Source of the DNA: Paenibacillus ehimensis NBRC 15659
Lineage (GTDB): Bacteria; Bacillota; Bacilli; Paenibacillales; NBRC-103111
NCBI RefSeq assembly: GCF_004000785.1
Contig: NZ_BILX01000025.1
Coordinates: 24,549-88,548 of the forward strand
Length of the DNA: 64,000 bases
Direction: 5' to 3'
Position numbers and translations under genes: made by a program. This document shows positions 25,813 through 34,974 of the stretch, in pieces (within the stretch, counting starts at the first letter, position 1; each line of letters begins with the position of its first letter). The notes beneath the pieces were generated by a model. It saw only the letters and a program-made list of their open reading frames with translations, was not told the origin of the DNA and ran no database searches.

Positions 25813-26424
25813 GTGACCGAAGACATACTGGAAAGCCTGCGGATTGAAACACCGGAGCAAGCGATGGTGCTGCTTAATCCGCTGCGGGCGGATATTGCCG
25901 CCCGGCTGGCAACCCCCGCTTCCGCGGCGGAAGTGGCCCGTGCGATCGGCGAAGCCCCTCAACGGATCAACTATCACCTGAAGGCGCTGGAGAAAGCCGG
26001 GCTCGTGCGCCGGGTCGGCACCCGGCAGGTACGCAACCTGGTCGAGGTGCTCTATCAAGCCGTCGCCAAGACGTTCATCCTGTCCGATCAACTTGGCATG
26101 AAGCCGGAGACGGTCCGCCGCCTCAAGGACCAAGGGTCGTTGTCCCATCTGGTTCAAACGGCGGAGCGCATCAAACAGGATGCGCTGCTCCTGATGGAGC
26201 ATTCGGACGAAGGCCAGGACATTCCAAGCGCGTCGCTGCAGTTTCAAGTCACTCTGCGGGATGCGCAGGAGCGGCACGCTTTTGTCGAAGAGTACGCGGC
26301 CCTTGTCCGGCAGTTGACCGCCAAATACCGCAAACCGGCGAACGAAGCGGAGCCCGCAGACCCGTACCAAGTCGTGCTGGCCGTGTATCCGCAAATCGAT
26401 CAATCCTCGGGAGGGAATGACTAA
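25813..26424 (+). CDS. ArsR-like winged-helix transcriptional regulator
   Basis: 203 residues. The N-terminal winged helix is clear: [50 protein letters not shown], the HTH_20/ArsR pattern. The remaining 110 residues form an uncharacterised alpha-helical sensor or dimer region. There is no Cys metal site (CxC) in the helix, so it is not a classical metal sensor. GTG start with GGAG ten bases upstream. Its TAA overlaps the ATG of the next gene (TAATG), and ClpP follows, so the three genes are coupled. Confidence 0.85.
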   Translation: MTEDILESLRIETPEQAMVLLNPLRADIAARLATPASAAEVARAIGEAPQRINYHLKALEKAGLVRRVGTRQVRNLVEVLYQAVAKTFILSDQLGMKPETVRRLKDQGSLSHLVQTAERIKQDALLLMEHSDEGQDIPSASLQFQVTLRDAQERHAFVEEYAALVRQLTAKYRKPANEAEPADPYQVVLAVYPQIDQSSGGND

Positions 26425-26753
26425 TGGAACGCCAACGAGAGCACGAAGCAAAGCAGAGCAGCGCAGCCGAAGCTGGCGGAGAAAAAAACTCCCCAGCCGT
26501 CGTATGGCAGTGGTCGGAGCCGCAAAAGGACCGGGAAGCCGAACGAGGCGGCCGGCCCGTGACGCATTTGGACGATTACCGGCAAGCCGGAAACGATCGC
26601 TCGGAAGCGACAGTGACCCGCTGGCCGCTGGCTTCGCGAACCGGGGAGCCGGGCGCCGAGGAAGTTCTCATCATGGTCTCCTCGGGCTTTACGGCACGCA
26701 GCCAACGCGGCCTGAGCCGTGGAGGCACGAATATTCAAGCGCTGGCCGCCTGA
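26424..26753 (+). CDS. Small protein of unknown function between HTH regulator and ClpP
   Basis: 109 residues, not recognised. The N-terminal half is charged and Gln/Glu-rich ([13 protein letters not shown]), followed by [24 protein letters not shown] and a C-terminal [16 protein letters not shown]. No membrane segment or signal. The ATG overlaps the previous stop codon as TAATG and follows GGGAGGG, and the stop lies before a strong ribosome binding site for clpP. This argues that this frame, rather than the alternative frame open into ClpP, is translated. An adaptor or substrate for the protease is a guess from position. Confidence 0.55.
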   Translation: MERQREHEAKQSSAAEAGGEKNSPAVVWQWSEPQKDREAERGGRPVTHLDDYRQAGNDRSEATVTRWPLASRTGEPGAEEVLIMVSSGFTARSQRGLSRGGTNIQALAA

Positions 26754-26785
26754 GCGGTCTAAGCCACACAAGGAGGGCATCACGC

Positions 26786-27364
26786 ATGAACTATGTACCG
26801 GTTGTCGTGGAACAAACTGGCCGCGGGGAGCGTTCCTACGATATTTATTCCCGCTTGCTGAAAGACCGCATCGTCTTTCTCGGAAGCGAGATCGACGATC
26901 AGGTCGCCAACTCGATTATCGCTCAGCTGCTGCTGCTGTCGGCGGAGGACCCCGAGAAAGACATTCATCTCTACATCAATTCGCCCGGCGGCTCGACGAC
27001 CGCAGGCTTCGCGATTTACGATACGATGCAGTTCATCAAACCGGACGTATCGACCATCTGCGTAGGCTTCGCCGCCTCCTTCGCCGCCGTTCTGCTCGTC
27101 GCCGGAGCCAAAGGCAAGCGGTATGCGCTGCCTAACGCCGAGGTCATGATCCATCAGCCATGGGGCGGGATGAAGGGGCAAGCGTCCGATATGAAAATTC
27201 ATGCCGACCGCATTCTCGATACCCGGGACCGGCTGAACCGGATCGTCTCCGAGCGCTCGGGCCAGCCGCTGGAGAAGGTGGCGCGGGATATGGACCGCGA
27301 TTACTTCCTGTCCGCAGACGATGCCGTGACCTACGGCCTGATCGACAAGGTCATGCAGCCTTAA
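26786..27364 (+). CDS. clpP: ATP-dependent Clp protease proteolytic subunit
   Basis: 192 residues, full length. The catalytic triad is in standard numbering: S98 (GFAASFAAV), H123 (VMIHQPWGG) and D172 (DRDYFLSA). Oligomer and active-site blocks YINSPGGS and [18 protein letters not shown] are present. It forms the tetradecameric barrel used by ClpX, ClpC or other unfoldases. It differs from usual housekeeping ClpP in GFAASFAA (normally GxAASMGA) and sits in an operon with its own regulator, so it may be a second, specialised ClpP. AAGGAGGG precedes the ATG at 26786. The longer open frame from 26417 is not supported. Confidence 0.93.
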   Translation: MNYVPVVVEQTGRGERSYDIYSRLLKDRIVFLGSEIDDQVANSIIAQLLLLSAEDPEKDIHLYINSPGGSTTAGFAIYDTMQFIKPDVSTICVGFAASFAAVLLVAGAKGKRYALPNAEVMIHQPWGGMKGQASDMKIHADRILDTRDRLNRIVSERSGQPLEKVARDMDRDYFLSADDAVTYGLIDKVMQP

Positions 27365-27380
27365 GTTACGGCAGCGATTA

Positions 27381-27419
27381 AGGATCGGGGCTTCTTCCGA
27401 GGAAGCCCGGTCCTTTTTG
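27381..27419 (+). terminator. Terminator of the HTH-ClpP operon
   Basis: GGATCGGGGCTTC pairs with GAAGCCCGGTCC and is followed by TTTTT, about 17 bases after the clpP stop. Confidence 0.85.
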
Positions 27420-27431
27420 GTATTTGCGCCA

Positions 27432-28568
27432 CTATAGCCAAAGCAGCGGCTGGCGAATCGCGATATTGCGCCGCACCTCGGGATCGGACGGGTCCGCGTC
27501 CAGCCGCTGCCAAAGCTCGACGTATTCCGGCCGCCTCAGCGCAAGTCCGGCAAACAGCAGCGACGATACCTTCGCCGGCCAGCCTTCGTCATGCTCCACA
27601 TCCGGGGGGAGCGGCCATGAGCTTTTGTCGGCCAGGTACGGAAACAAATATTCGAAGCCCCTCCGGATACCCCGGCCGTCCGGCAGCTCAAAGCGCCAGA
27701 GATCGTCCTCCGGCGTCGACAACACGTGGCACAAGGTCGTCAAGTTATCGAGCGCGAAGATCGAGTAGCCGTAAGGCTTCGTGCGGCCGAGCTCGCGGGG
27801 AAAGCTGCCGTCCTCGGCCATTTGCTCCGGCAGCAGCGATTCCTTGTAACGTTGGCGGCAAAAGCGCAGCATTTCCCGGTCGCCCGTAAACCGTGCGAAC
27901 ACGGCCGCCTGCACAAACCAGCAAATGCCGTGATTGTTGCCCTCGTTCATTTCTTCGATTCCGTTCTTATGCGTACGCATCCAGCGCAAGTAATCGGCGA
28001 ACCAGCGCCGCAGCGCTTCATACAGCTCCGACGTCAAATGCGGAGAGTCTCTCAACGCTTCAATCGCGACAGGCACGTCGATCAAATGCAGCGTATCGAT
28101 AATGCCGATGCCTCGCCCCGCGCAAATGCCCGGAATCGCTTGAGCGTACGCCAAGTGCGGGTTCATCCGGGTCGCATCGTCCGCAAAGAAGGTGCGCAAC
28201 AAGGACGCCGCCTTTTTCGCATAAGCCTCTTCCCTTGTCAGCCTATAGGCCGCCGCCAAATGCGCCGTATGCGTCCGCATGCTGCGAAGAAGGAGCCGGT
28301 GGCTGTCAAAATTGCCCGGGTTGCTCTCCCCGTCCCGCCGGACATATGGCAGCCCGTCCGGCGTATCCGGGTTCGGCCACCAATAATCGCCGTTGGAATA
28401 ATAATCGTGAGGCCCTCCTTCGCTCAGCGGCGCCGGCCGATCCGTTATCGCAACGGGCCTTGTCCGCATTGCCGCCTCCGCATGCTTCATCATCCAATCC
28501 CGCTCGAAGAGTGACGCGGCCCCGCCAAATGGCTTCATCAGCTCCTCCGTTTTTCCAAGCTCCCTCAT
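27432..28568 (-). CDS. Alginate-lyase-family (PF05426-like) polysaccharide lyase
   Basis: 378 residues, all-helical (alpha/alpha toroid) lyase fold. Catalytic-type motifs are NNHG in EGNNHGICW and the Tyr pair in TKPYGYSIFALDNL; YWWPNPDTPDGLPYVRRDG is a typical N-terminal block. No signal peptide is visible, suggesting intracellular action on oligouronides or related acidic sugars. The family also contains PL38-type enzymes, so the substrate is open. GAGGAG is well spaced from the ATG at 28568. It is convergent with the clpP operon and not part of a visible sugar-uptake cluster. Confidence 0.8.
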   Translation of the reverse strand: MRELGKTEELMKPFGGAASLFERDWMMKHAEAAMRTRPVAITDRPAPLSEGGPHDYYSNGDYWWPNPDTPDGLPYVRRDGESNPGNFDSHRLLLRSMRTHTAHLAAAYRLTREEAYAKKAASLLRTFFADDATRMNPHLAYAQAIPGICAGRGIGIIDTLHLIDVPVAIEALRDSPHLTSELYEALRRWFADYLRWMRTHKNGIEEMNEGNNHGICWFVQAAVFARFTGDREMLRFCRQRYKESLLPEQMAEDGSFPRELGRTKPYGYSIFALDNLTTLCHVLSTPEDDLWRFELPDGRGIRRGFEYLFPYLADKSSWPLPPDVEHDEGWPAKVSSLLFAGLALRRPEYVELWQRLDADPSDPEVRRNIAIRQPLLWL

Positions 28569-28729
28569 CGCTTCCGCTCCTCACTAATGCAGCCGGTTTT
28601 TAAATCTGCCTACATTATAGATGGAAGCGGAAATACCCGATATGGAATATTCTCAGCTGTTTTTGGCTTTTACTCAGGTTTTTGGGAATAGCGTGAAGCC
28701 GCCTACTCAATTCTTTTATTAATAAATCA

Positions 28730-28758
28730 TTTCATAGTAAATAAATTAGCAGTATAAT
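28730..28758 (+). promoter_or_regulatory. Promoter of the TerC gene
   Basis: TATAAT (28753-28758) with a weak -35 TTTCAT (28730-28735) 17 bp upstream. The leader to the start codon is only about 45 bases, too short for a manganese riboswitch. Confidence 0.5.
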
Positions 28759-28806
28759 AGACTAGTTCGGGCACTGCATACTGAGGCAAGTGGAAGGAGT
28801 CTGCGT

Positions 28807-29508
28807 ATGGAAGGCGATTTGTTAGTCGGGCTGCTAAAATTAATTCTGATCAACATCGTGCTCAGCGGAGACAATGCCGTCGTCATCGCTTTGGCCTGCC
28901 GCAATTTGCCGGCGGATCAACAGAAAAAAGCCGTATTCTGGGGGAGCTGCGGTGCGATTTTGCTGCGGATCCTTCTCACCTTCGCAGCCGTCTGGCTGCT
29001 GCAAGTTCCGTTCGTACAAGTGGCCGGTGCGCTGCTGCTCCTGTATATCGCCGTGAACTTGTTGAAGGGCGAAGATCATACCGAGGCCTTGAAAGCCAGC
29101 AGCAAGATCGGAGAAGCGATCCGAACGATCATCGTCGCCGATCTGGTCATGAGTCTCGATAACGTGCTTGCGGTGGCGGGTGCCGCCGGCGGAAACCTGC
29201 TGCTGATCGTCGCGGGACTTGCCATTAGCATCCCGCTGATCGTTTGGGGAAGCCGGCTGCTGATGCGCCTCATGAACCGTTTTCCTGTCATCGTTCTGCT
29301 CGGGGCGGCGCTGCTTGGCTATACTGCGGGGGAAATGGCACTTAGCGACAAGGCCGTCGGTCATTGGATCGAGGCAAGCTTCCCTGCCGGTCATTATATG
29401 CTGCCAATCGGACTGGCTGTAATGGTCGTCGTGGTCGGTAAGCTGGCCGGCCGGAGGCTGGAGAAGGAACATGCCCAAAAAGAAGCGGAAAATCACTCCG
29501 TTTCCTAA
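28807..29508 (+). CDS. TerC-family membrane protein (YjbE-like)
   Basis: 233 residues with about seven membrane helices. The two inverted halves each carry the Asp-containing ion motif: LSGDNAVVIALA and MSLDNVLAVAGAA. Family members such as YjbE and YkoY export or meter manganese, or help load exoenzymes with metal. GGAAGGAG precedes the ATG. It stands alone between a promoter and a terminator. Unlike many homologues it lacks a yybP-ykoY riboswitch upstream. Confidence 0.9.
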   Translation: MEGDLLVGLLKLILINIVLSGDNAVVIALACRNLPADQQKKAVFWGSCGAILLRILLTFAAVWLLQVPFVQVAGALLLLYIAVNLLKGEDHTEALKASSKIGEAIRTIIVADLVMSLDNVLAVAGAAGGNLLLIVAGLAISIPLIVWGSRLLMRLMNRFPVIVLLGAALLGYTAGEMALSDKAVGHWIEASFPAGHYMLPIGLAVMVVVVGKLAGRRLEKEHAQKEAENHSVS

Positions 29509-29512
29509 ATAA

Positions 29513-29575
29513 AAAGCACTCTTCGTCCCCTACGTCGCGCGTGGCGCCGACGGGCGAAGAGTGCTTTGTTTTTTC
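29513..29575 (+). terminator. Terminator of the TerC gene
   Basis: AAAGCACTCTTCG pairs with CGAAGAGTGCTTT across a GC-rich loop and is followed by a T run (GTTTTTT). It begins four bases after the stop codon. Confidence 0.85.
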
Positions 29576-29616
29576 AGAGGCTCTTACATTCGGTTAATCT
29601 GCGGTAACGCCAAGGC

Positions 29617-31194
29617 TTAAGGCAGCGGCTGTGCAGGTACATTCGAGATGGTGACAGCCTCCGTCTTCAAATTGTTGCTCGCTTGTCTGAGCCGGAGATT
29701 CGCCGAACCGCTCGTTCCCGGCTTAATCTGAACGGTCAAATCTTTCGTGGCCTTCCCTTGACTGTTCGCCGTAACCGAGAAATTCGCGCTGTAACCGTAG
29801 CCCGTCGGCCACGAGCCATCCGCATTGCGGATCTTCGCCACTTGGGTACCGCCTGTCACATAAATGCCCAGGTTTAAGTTCGATACCGTAGCACCAGGAG
29901 CCAAGTTGTCCACGACGACACGAATCTGGAACTCTTGGGCATTCGGAAGCGGCTCCTGCTTGACGAAGCTGTACGCCGGATTGCTGACCACCGACCCGGA
30001 GCCGTACGATCCCGGCTTGAACGTCGAACGGTCCCACCATTTGTACCCGGCTGCCGGCGCCGCCCACGGCTCAGGCTTCGGCTCGGTCGAGTTCGCGGGG
30101 GTTTCGAACGGCAGCAGCGCAGTCGGTTGGTCCAGCTGCAGATTCGGGACTTGGCTGAGCTGCGTGTAGCTTTCCTTTTTGGCGAGCCAGTTAACGAGAT
30201 TCACCAGCAGCTTGCCGTCGTCCTTCTCCTTGAAGCCGTCGTAGGTCTTTTTGGCTTGTCCGGTTTCTTCGCGGAGGTATTTCGGCGTGGCATCCTCGAC
30301 CGGCGACGAATCGCCGATGAATGCCGCCTTCCCTGCCGCCACTTTGGCGACAGCCGCGTACGGCCCTTCCGCCGTTCCGCCGCCGTTGTACACGCCTTGA
30401 TCGACCGCATTCGGCCAAGCGGCGTTCGTCTGCGGCAGATATACGATGCCTTTCGCCTTGAGGGGATCGGTAATGGCAAGAGTCGAACCGGCATGCATCG
30501 CGACCTCCGAGACGCCTTGGGTAATGCCGAACGCCTGGGTGGGCGCAACGATCTGGTTAGCCGTAACGTCTCCCAGCGCATTGTAACGGAAACGGACGCC
30601 GAAATTCGTGGCGAGCCAATCCGAGCTGGCCACTCCCTGCATCGCGTCGGAGCCGCGCTCTTCGGCGCTCATGCCTTTCCCCGGGTCGGTCCAAGCTCCG
30701 CGCCGGAAGCCGTTCATCACTTCCGAGGAATCCCAGCGGTTTTTGTTGCGGTCCGCATTATAATGGTCGGCGATGAAAAAGATGCTCCCGCCATTCCGAA
30801 CGTACTGCACCATCGCGTCCTGCTCGCTTGTTTTGTAAGGAATGTTGGCCTCTCCGATCACGAATACGTCGTATCCGCTCAAATCGCTCAGCGTGATCGG
30901 CGCCGTTTTGCGAAGCTCCTTGACGTAGTAGCCGTTGTTCGCGAGCGCATTGGCAAAATCCGAGAACGCTCCGTCAATGACCCAGTCGGCGGCCCCGGCC
31001 GTCTGCCCGTGCGTATTGTCGAACAGAATTTTTTTGCCCGCATTCTCGTTCACAACCGTAGGATTAAGGAACGGGGCAGGGTCCGCCGGCCCTTCCGCCA
31101 GCGCTCTCGGCGCCTCCCCGATCCATCCGGGCAGCGGAAGGAGCAGCGAAAACGCCAGTGCCGTCTTTGCAAGAACAGCTTTAAAGGATCTCAT
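29617..31194 (-). CDS. Secreted protein with glutamine-amidotransferase-like (DUF4350-like) domain
   Basis: 525 residues with a Sec signal (hydrophobic core about 8-25, likely cleavage near ALA-EG at 33). The N-terminal domain (about 50-345) begins KILFDNTHGQTAG and has a flavodoxin/GATase-like pattern (YDVFVIGEANIPY, GGSIFFIADHYNADRN, GKAAFIGDSSPVEDATP) with no clear Cys nucleophile. The C-terminal 130 residues look like a beta-sandwich (EFQIRVVVDNLAPGATVSNLNLGIYV) for binding. Function unknown; homologues are sometimes labelled DNA-binding or endonuclease without good support. It is transcribed alone. Confidence 0.7.
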   Translation of the reverse strand: MRSFKAVLAKTALAFSLLLPLPGWIGEAPRALAEGPADPAPFLNPTVVNENAGKKILFDNTHGQTAGAADWVIDGAFSDFANALANNGYYVKELRKTAPITLSDLSGYDVFVIGEANIPYKTSEQDAMVQYVRNGGSIFFIADHYNADRNKNRWDSSEVMNGFRRGAWTDPGKGMSAEERGSDAMQGVASSDWLATNFGVRFRYNALGDVTANQIVAPTQAFGITQGVSEVAMHAGSTLAITDPLKAKGIVYLPQTNAAWPNAVDQGVYNGGGTAEGPYAAVAKVAAGKAAFIGDSSPVEDATPKYLREETGQAKKTYDGFKEKDDGKLLVNLVNWLAKKESYTQLSQVPNLQLDQPTALLPFETPANSTEPKPEPWAAPAAGYKWWDRSTFKPGSYGSGSVVSNPAYSFVKQEPLPNAQEFQIRVVVDNLAPGATVSNLNLGIYVTGGTQVAKIRNADGSWPTGYGYSANFSVTANSQGKATKDLTVQIKPGTSGSANLRLRQASNNLKTEAVTISNVPAQPLP

Positions 31195-31305
31195 CAGTTA
31201 CCTCCAGTTTTTACTATATTGGGGCATACTGCCCAGATCCATTGTACCATTTTGTAAAACTTTAGGAGATTAATTTTTCGTAAAAAAAGAGGAACAAAAA
31301 GCGGC

Positions 31306-32016
31306 TCACAGATCGGTGACATGCTTCTCATTCCCTTCCTCCCGGCGCATGGCGTCGAGTTCACCGCGGAACTTTCGTTCAATCGCTTCCTTGTCTCCGT
31401 ATACGAACAAGATATCCCCCTCTTGAAGGGCCAGCTGCAGGCATTCCCGGCGTATTTTCGTTTCTCCTCTTTGCACGAACAAGACGTTGATATCCTCTCC
31501 CGGACGGCAAACATCGCGGAGACCGCGCCCCGCCATCTCGGACCCCTTGCAGATCGAAATGCCGGAAAATAAATCGCTGCCCGTAAAATACAGCACCTCT
31601 TCGATCGGCAGCTCGTGCAGCTCGAATTCCTGCTTGAGATGCTTGTGAAACCGCCGCTTCAAGCTCTTGACGACCCGCTTGTTTTTGGTCGCGAGCAAAA
31701 AGACGCCGAACATTACCGTCACACCTGTCAGCTGCGGCACGCGGAAGCTTTGGGCCAACAGATTGCTGAGCGTGGATATCATCACCGCGAGCGAGAACAC
31801 CCCGAACAAGATAAGAAAGACGCCGATCTTGCGCCGGACGGGATGCCGCAGGATCAGCTCCGACTCCTTGGTGGTGAACCCGGTGGAGGTGAGCATGGAG
31901 ACAGCTTGGAAGCGGGCGATTTCGCTGTCGAGACCGGTGACGATCAGCAGCATGACGGCAATTTCCAGCACGATAAAAATCAAGATAAAATAGACCAAAA
32001 TGAAAAGAAAGCCCAT
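31306..32016 (-). CDS. Membrane protein with C-terminal TrkA-C (RCK-C) domain
   Basis: 236 residues. The N-terminal half has two or three membrane helices (LFILVYFILIFIVLEIAVML and IGVFLILFGVFSLAVMIS) around SMLTSTGFTTKESELI, which resembles the TGF turn of K+ channel-like proteins. Residues about 150-215 form a TrkA-C domain (SGISICKGSEMAGRGLRDV, INVLFVQRGETKI, LQEGDILFVYGDKEAI), which in relatives binds nucleotides such as c-di-AMP. It may regulate or form an ion transport system, but no partner gene is adjacent. Confidence 0.75.
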   Translation of the reverse strand: MGFLFILVYFILIFIVLEIAVMLLIVTGLDSEIARFQAVSMLTSTGFTTKESELILRHPVRRKIGVFLILFGVFSLAVMISTLSNLLAQSFRVPQLTGVTVMFGVFLLATKNKRVVKSLKRRFHKHLKQEFELHELPIEEVLYFTGSDLFSGISICKGSEMAGRGLRDVCRPGEDINVLFVQRGETKIRRECLQLALQEGDILFVYGDKEAIERKFRGELDAMRREEGNEKHVTDL

Positions 32017-32461
32017 TCCCCCGGCTCCTCTCTATCCGTTTCTATTCTCTTAATTACCATGCTTGTCCGCCGGTGAACCCGGTGCAGCCCGTTCCTATTG
32101 CTTTTACCGTTCGCTGTGTTGGTGAGTTCGCAAGCTTTGCGGAACTGCGATGCGCTAATACATTCATATTCGTCGTCCTGGCCAAAATAGAGCACCTGCG
32201 GTGCGCTGCCGACCTCATTCCGGGAAGGATGAACATTTTTCGACACACTTACATCATCCTGCCTCCTCTATTCTCGCCTTGGTACTTCAGAGGTTCGATT
32301 AACGCACCGCCGTTCCTCTATCGGCCCATGAAAACAAACCGCCGCCCCTTCGTTCACGGAAGCTGCAGCTTGAACTGCGGCTATCCCGGGACAGAAGGAG
32401 CGGCGCTCCGGCATCGGCTGTCGGCGGCAGTGCCGGGCCATCCGCCCGAGGTCTGCACGCG
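32017..32461. other. Intergenic stretch without a supported gene
   Basis: About 445 bases between the TrkA-C protein and the cortex hydrolase gene. Open frames here lack ribosome binding sites and protein-like composition. The stretch contains a copy of the dispersed palindromic element (32139-32160). No riboswitch or tRNA is seen. Confidence 0.5.
32139..32160. repeat. Interspersed palindromic repeat, copy 3
   Basis: GCGGAACTGCGATGCGCTAA shares its first ten bases, and then the CGCTA end, with the core at 1231-1250. Confidence 0.35.
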
Positions 32462-32890
32462 TTAAAATGTGCTATAAATGTTATCGCATTCTTCCGAGGT
32501 TGGCTGGTAGAAGCAGTGCTTCTTGTACCTGGCCACAAGCGGCTGGTTATACCATGTCGGCGGACAATCTCCTTGCGGCCGGAAATACCAAAGACTGAAC
32601 TTGGCCGGCCATTGCCGTTCACCGTTCACCGCCCGACGCGCCAAGCGTTTCTCCCGGTCTCTGGCTTTTTGATAAAAGTACCCGTGAATAACGGCTTCAA
32701 ACGCATGCGGCTGATAAATCATTTGCGGAATCGTGCGCAGCCCTTTAAAGTCCGAGCAATTCGCGCGAATGCGGTTAATTCCTACATTGCCGACCAATAT
32801 CATCCCTTTTTCCCCTTCTCCCTCCGCTTCCGCGCGAAGCAGTCGGGCCAGCAGATCGATATCTTGCTGCCTGGCTTTGACAACGGCCAT
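32462..32890 (-). CDS. cwlJ: Spore cortex-lytic hydrolase, CwlJ/SleB family
   Basis: 142 residues, a single hydrolase_2 domain. The catalytic Glu is probably E21 in RLLRAEAEGEGEKGM, followed by VGNVGINRI, IPQMIYQPHAFEAV and SLWYFRPQGDCPPTWYNQPLVARYKKHCFY. The lack of a signal peptide and the short length fit CwlJ rather than SleB. The enzyme degrades spore cortex muramic-lactam peptidoglycan during germination. The usual partner gerQ is not adjacent. Confidence 0.9.
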   Translation of the reverse strand: MAVVKARQQDIDLLARLLRAEAEGEGEKGMILVGNVGINRIRANCSDFKGLRTIPQMIYQPHAFEAVIHGYFYQKARDREKRLARRAVNGERQWPAKFSLWYFRPQGDCPPTWYNQPLVARYKKHCFYQPTSEECDNIYSTF

Positions 32891-32994
32891 GATGTCACCT
32901 CTGTTATCGTTATGATACTTACAGCGTATTGCCGTACTTGCCCATAGGTGACAATCACGGAGCGGCTTTTTCCAGGAAGACGGCCGCCACGGCC

Positions 32995-34974
32995 TTAATA
33001 AGCGCGCAGAACATGAAGCAAATATTCATTCCGGTTTAACGGATTGGAATCGGTCCGCGCCCTGGCCGGCACATCGCCATGCATCCTGACGAATCCGGCC
33101 GGTTCGACGAGCATGAAGCCTTCGCCCTGGGTAAACGCATGCAGGCTTCGCTTGAAGCTCTCCGTTGCGGCTACCGGAATGGTGCCTGTGATCAAGCACA
33201 TGCCGTGATGCATCGCCGTCTCGTGCACAACCGCTTGGATCGCGGATAATTTGTAGATCGCTTTGCTCATGACAGCGGCAGGCACCGTCAGCTCGAACGC
33301 ATGAATCGGCTCATACACATGGGTACCTGCCTGCACCAGCGCCTCCATCAATACAAGAGGCACCAGCTTTCTAAAATCGCCTGCTGCCGATACCGGGCTG
33401 AAATAACCGGTGTGGGTCAGCGTCACGACGATATCGGTAACCTCCCAGCCGTACAGCCCTTGCTTCAACGTTTGGTGGACCGTCTCCTCGATGGCTTTAT
33501 GGAAGGCCAGCGGCAGGGAGCCCAATTCGACTTCCATACGGTAGACGACTCCGCTTCCGGGCAACCCGGGCTCGACTTTTAACCCCACGGTCGCATAAAA
33601 AGGATTATCGCCCTCCGCGATCATCTCCAGCGCATGTCCCGTTCCCGCCGGTTTTTCCAGACAAACCGTTCGGGTCTCCGAAAACCGGACATCCAATTCA
33701 TGCTGCTCCTTCAAGGCCGCTTCAATCACTTCTTTTTGCACTTCGCCGAAAATGCGGAGATAAAGGTCTTGATGGGCATCATCTTTCATCACTTGGATTA
33801 ACGGGTCTTCCTCCGACAGGCCGGTCAGCGCCTTGTACAACAGATGGGCCTTGTCTGGTTCCGCCGCTTCAATTCGCGTCTCCATTTGAGGAACAGCGAA
33901 GCTGACATGCTTGACCAGAGGAGACGGCTCTCCGACAACATCCCCGATCCGGACGTCTTCCAGCCCCCATACTTTGCCTAAATCCCCGGAGGTTACCTTG
34001 GCGGCGGGAACAGCCTTTCCGTTCCTTAAAGCGTGAAGCTTCTTGATTTTGCAGGTGCGCGTTTCGCATTCGCCCTCCCTGGTTTTCCGCTGCACCTTCA
34101 CTTGCTCCCTTAGGCTCAGGCTCCCTGAGAACAGCCGCACATAAGCGATCTTTTCGCCGGACGGTTCTTTTTCAAGCTTGAATACGACCCCCGACAACAG
34201 CTCGCCCTCGGCATGATCATTCGCCGGAAACCACCGGGCCACACCGTCGAGCAGACTGGACACGCCCACTCCCGTCATGGCAGACCCGAAATAAACCGGA
34301 TGGATGTTCGCTTGCCTGACCTGTCTTCCGAATGCCTCTTTCACTTCCTCTTCCGTTAGCGCTTCTCCGTTTACATAAGCTTCCAACAGCCGCTCGTCAT
34401 GCGCTGCCGCGAGTTCGATGCAGCGTTCCATAAAATCGGGGTTCGTCTCCCAATCGAAACGGTAGTCAATGACAGACGCCTGCTTCGTACCTGCATATTC
34501 GACCTGACACAGGGGAAACGTGTTCGGCGTCAGCTTTTCACGGATCTGCTCAACCGCCGTATCGGATTGGGCGCCTGGAAGATCTAATTTGTTCACGAAC
34601 AAGATCGTGGGAAGCCCCATTTTCTTCAGGACAGAAAACAGCACTTTGGTCTGCGCCTGAACGCCCTCCACTGCCGAAACAACCAATATCACGCCGTCCA
34701 ATACGCTCAGGGACCGCTCCACTTCCGCGATAAAATCCGCATGGCCCGGCGTGTCGATCAAATTCACCTTTAATCCATGGAGATCAAAAGAAACGACGGA
34801 CGCCTTGATCGTGATGCCTCTTTTCCGTTCGAGTTCCATGGCATCCATCTGCGTATTTCCTTGGTCTACCTTTCCCAGCTCGTCGATAACATTCGTATCA
34901 TACAAAATACGCTCAGCCAGACTTGTCTTTCCAGCATCTACGTGCGCCAGAATCCCTATATTTATGATATGCAT
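32995..34974 (-). CDS. Tetracycline resistance ribosomal protection protein (Tet(M)-family GTPase)
   Basis: 659 residues, an EF-G-like GTPase. G motifs: AHVDAGKTS, DTPGHADF, NKLDLPGA. Domain IV carries HTGYFSPVSAAGDFRKLVPLVL, matching the tetracycline-displacing loop region of Tet(M) (YSPVS...DFR). The C-terminal helix (ARTDSNPLNRNEYLLHVLR) also fits. These proteins bind the ribosome and dislodge tetracycline. It is slightly longer than Tet(M) (639) and clearly divergent, so it is an intrinsic or environmental type. It is divergent from a TetL-like efflux gene, and an overlapping upstream small frame may couple its translation. Confidence 0.9.
   Translation of the reverse strand: MHIINIGILAHVDAGKTSLAERILYDTNVIDELGKVDQGNTQMDAMELERKRGITIKASVVSFDLHGLKVNLIDTPGHADFIAEVERSLSVLDGVILVVSAVEGVQAQTKVLFSVLKKMGLPTILFVNKLDLPGAQSDTAVEQIREKLTPNTFPLCQVEYAGTKQASVIDYRFDWETNPDFMERCIELAAAHDERLLEAYVNGEALTEEEVKEAFGRQVRQANIHPVYFGSAMTGVGVSSLLDGVARWFPANDHAEGELLSGVVFKLEKEPSGEKIAYVRLFSGSLSLREQVKVQRKTREGECETRTCKIKKLHALRNGKAVPAAKVTSGDLGKVWGLEDVRIGDVVGEPSPLVKHVSFAVPQMETRIEAAEPDKAHLLYKALTGLSEEDPLIQVMKDDAHQDLYLRIFGEVQKEVIEAALKEQHELDVRFSETRTVCLEKPAGTGHALEMIAEGDNPFYATVGLKVEPGLPGSGVVYRMEVELGSLPLAFHKAIEETVHQTLKQGLYGWEVTDIVVTLTHTGYFSPVSAAGDFRKLVPLVLMEALVQAGTHVYEPIHAFELTVPAAVMSKAIYKLSAIQAVVHETAMHHGMCLITGTIPVAATESFKRSLHAFTQGEGFMLVEPAGFVRMHGDVPARARTDSNPLNRNEYLLHVLRAY

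Noticed and set aside
26417..26785. In-frame upstream extension of ClpP to 26417
   Set aside because: The extension is Arg/Ser-rich with no similarity to ClpP, and a strong AAGGAGGG sits just before the ATG at 26786. The overlapping 109-codon frame has better coupling signals.
28620..28806. Possible yybP-ykoY manganese riboswitch before the TerC gene
   Set aside because: The leader after the -10 is only about 45 bases and lacks the conserved motif.
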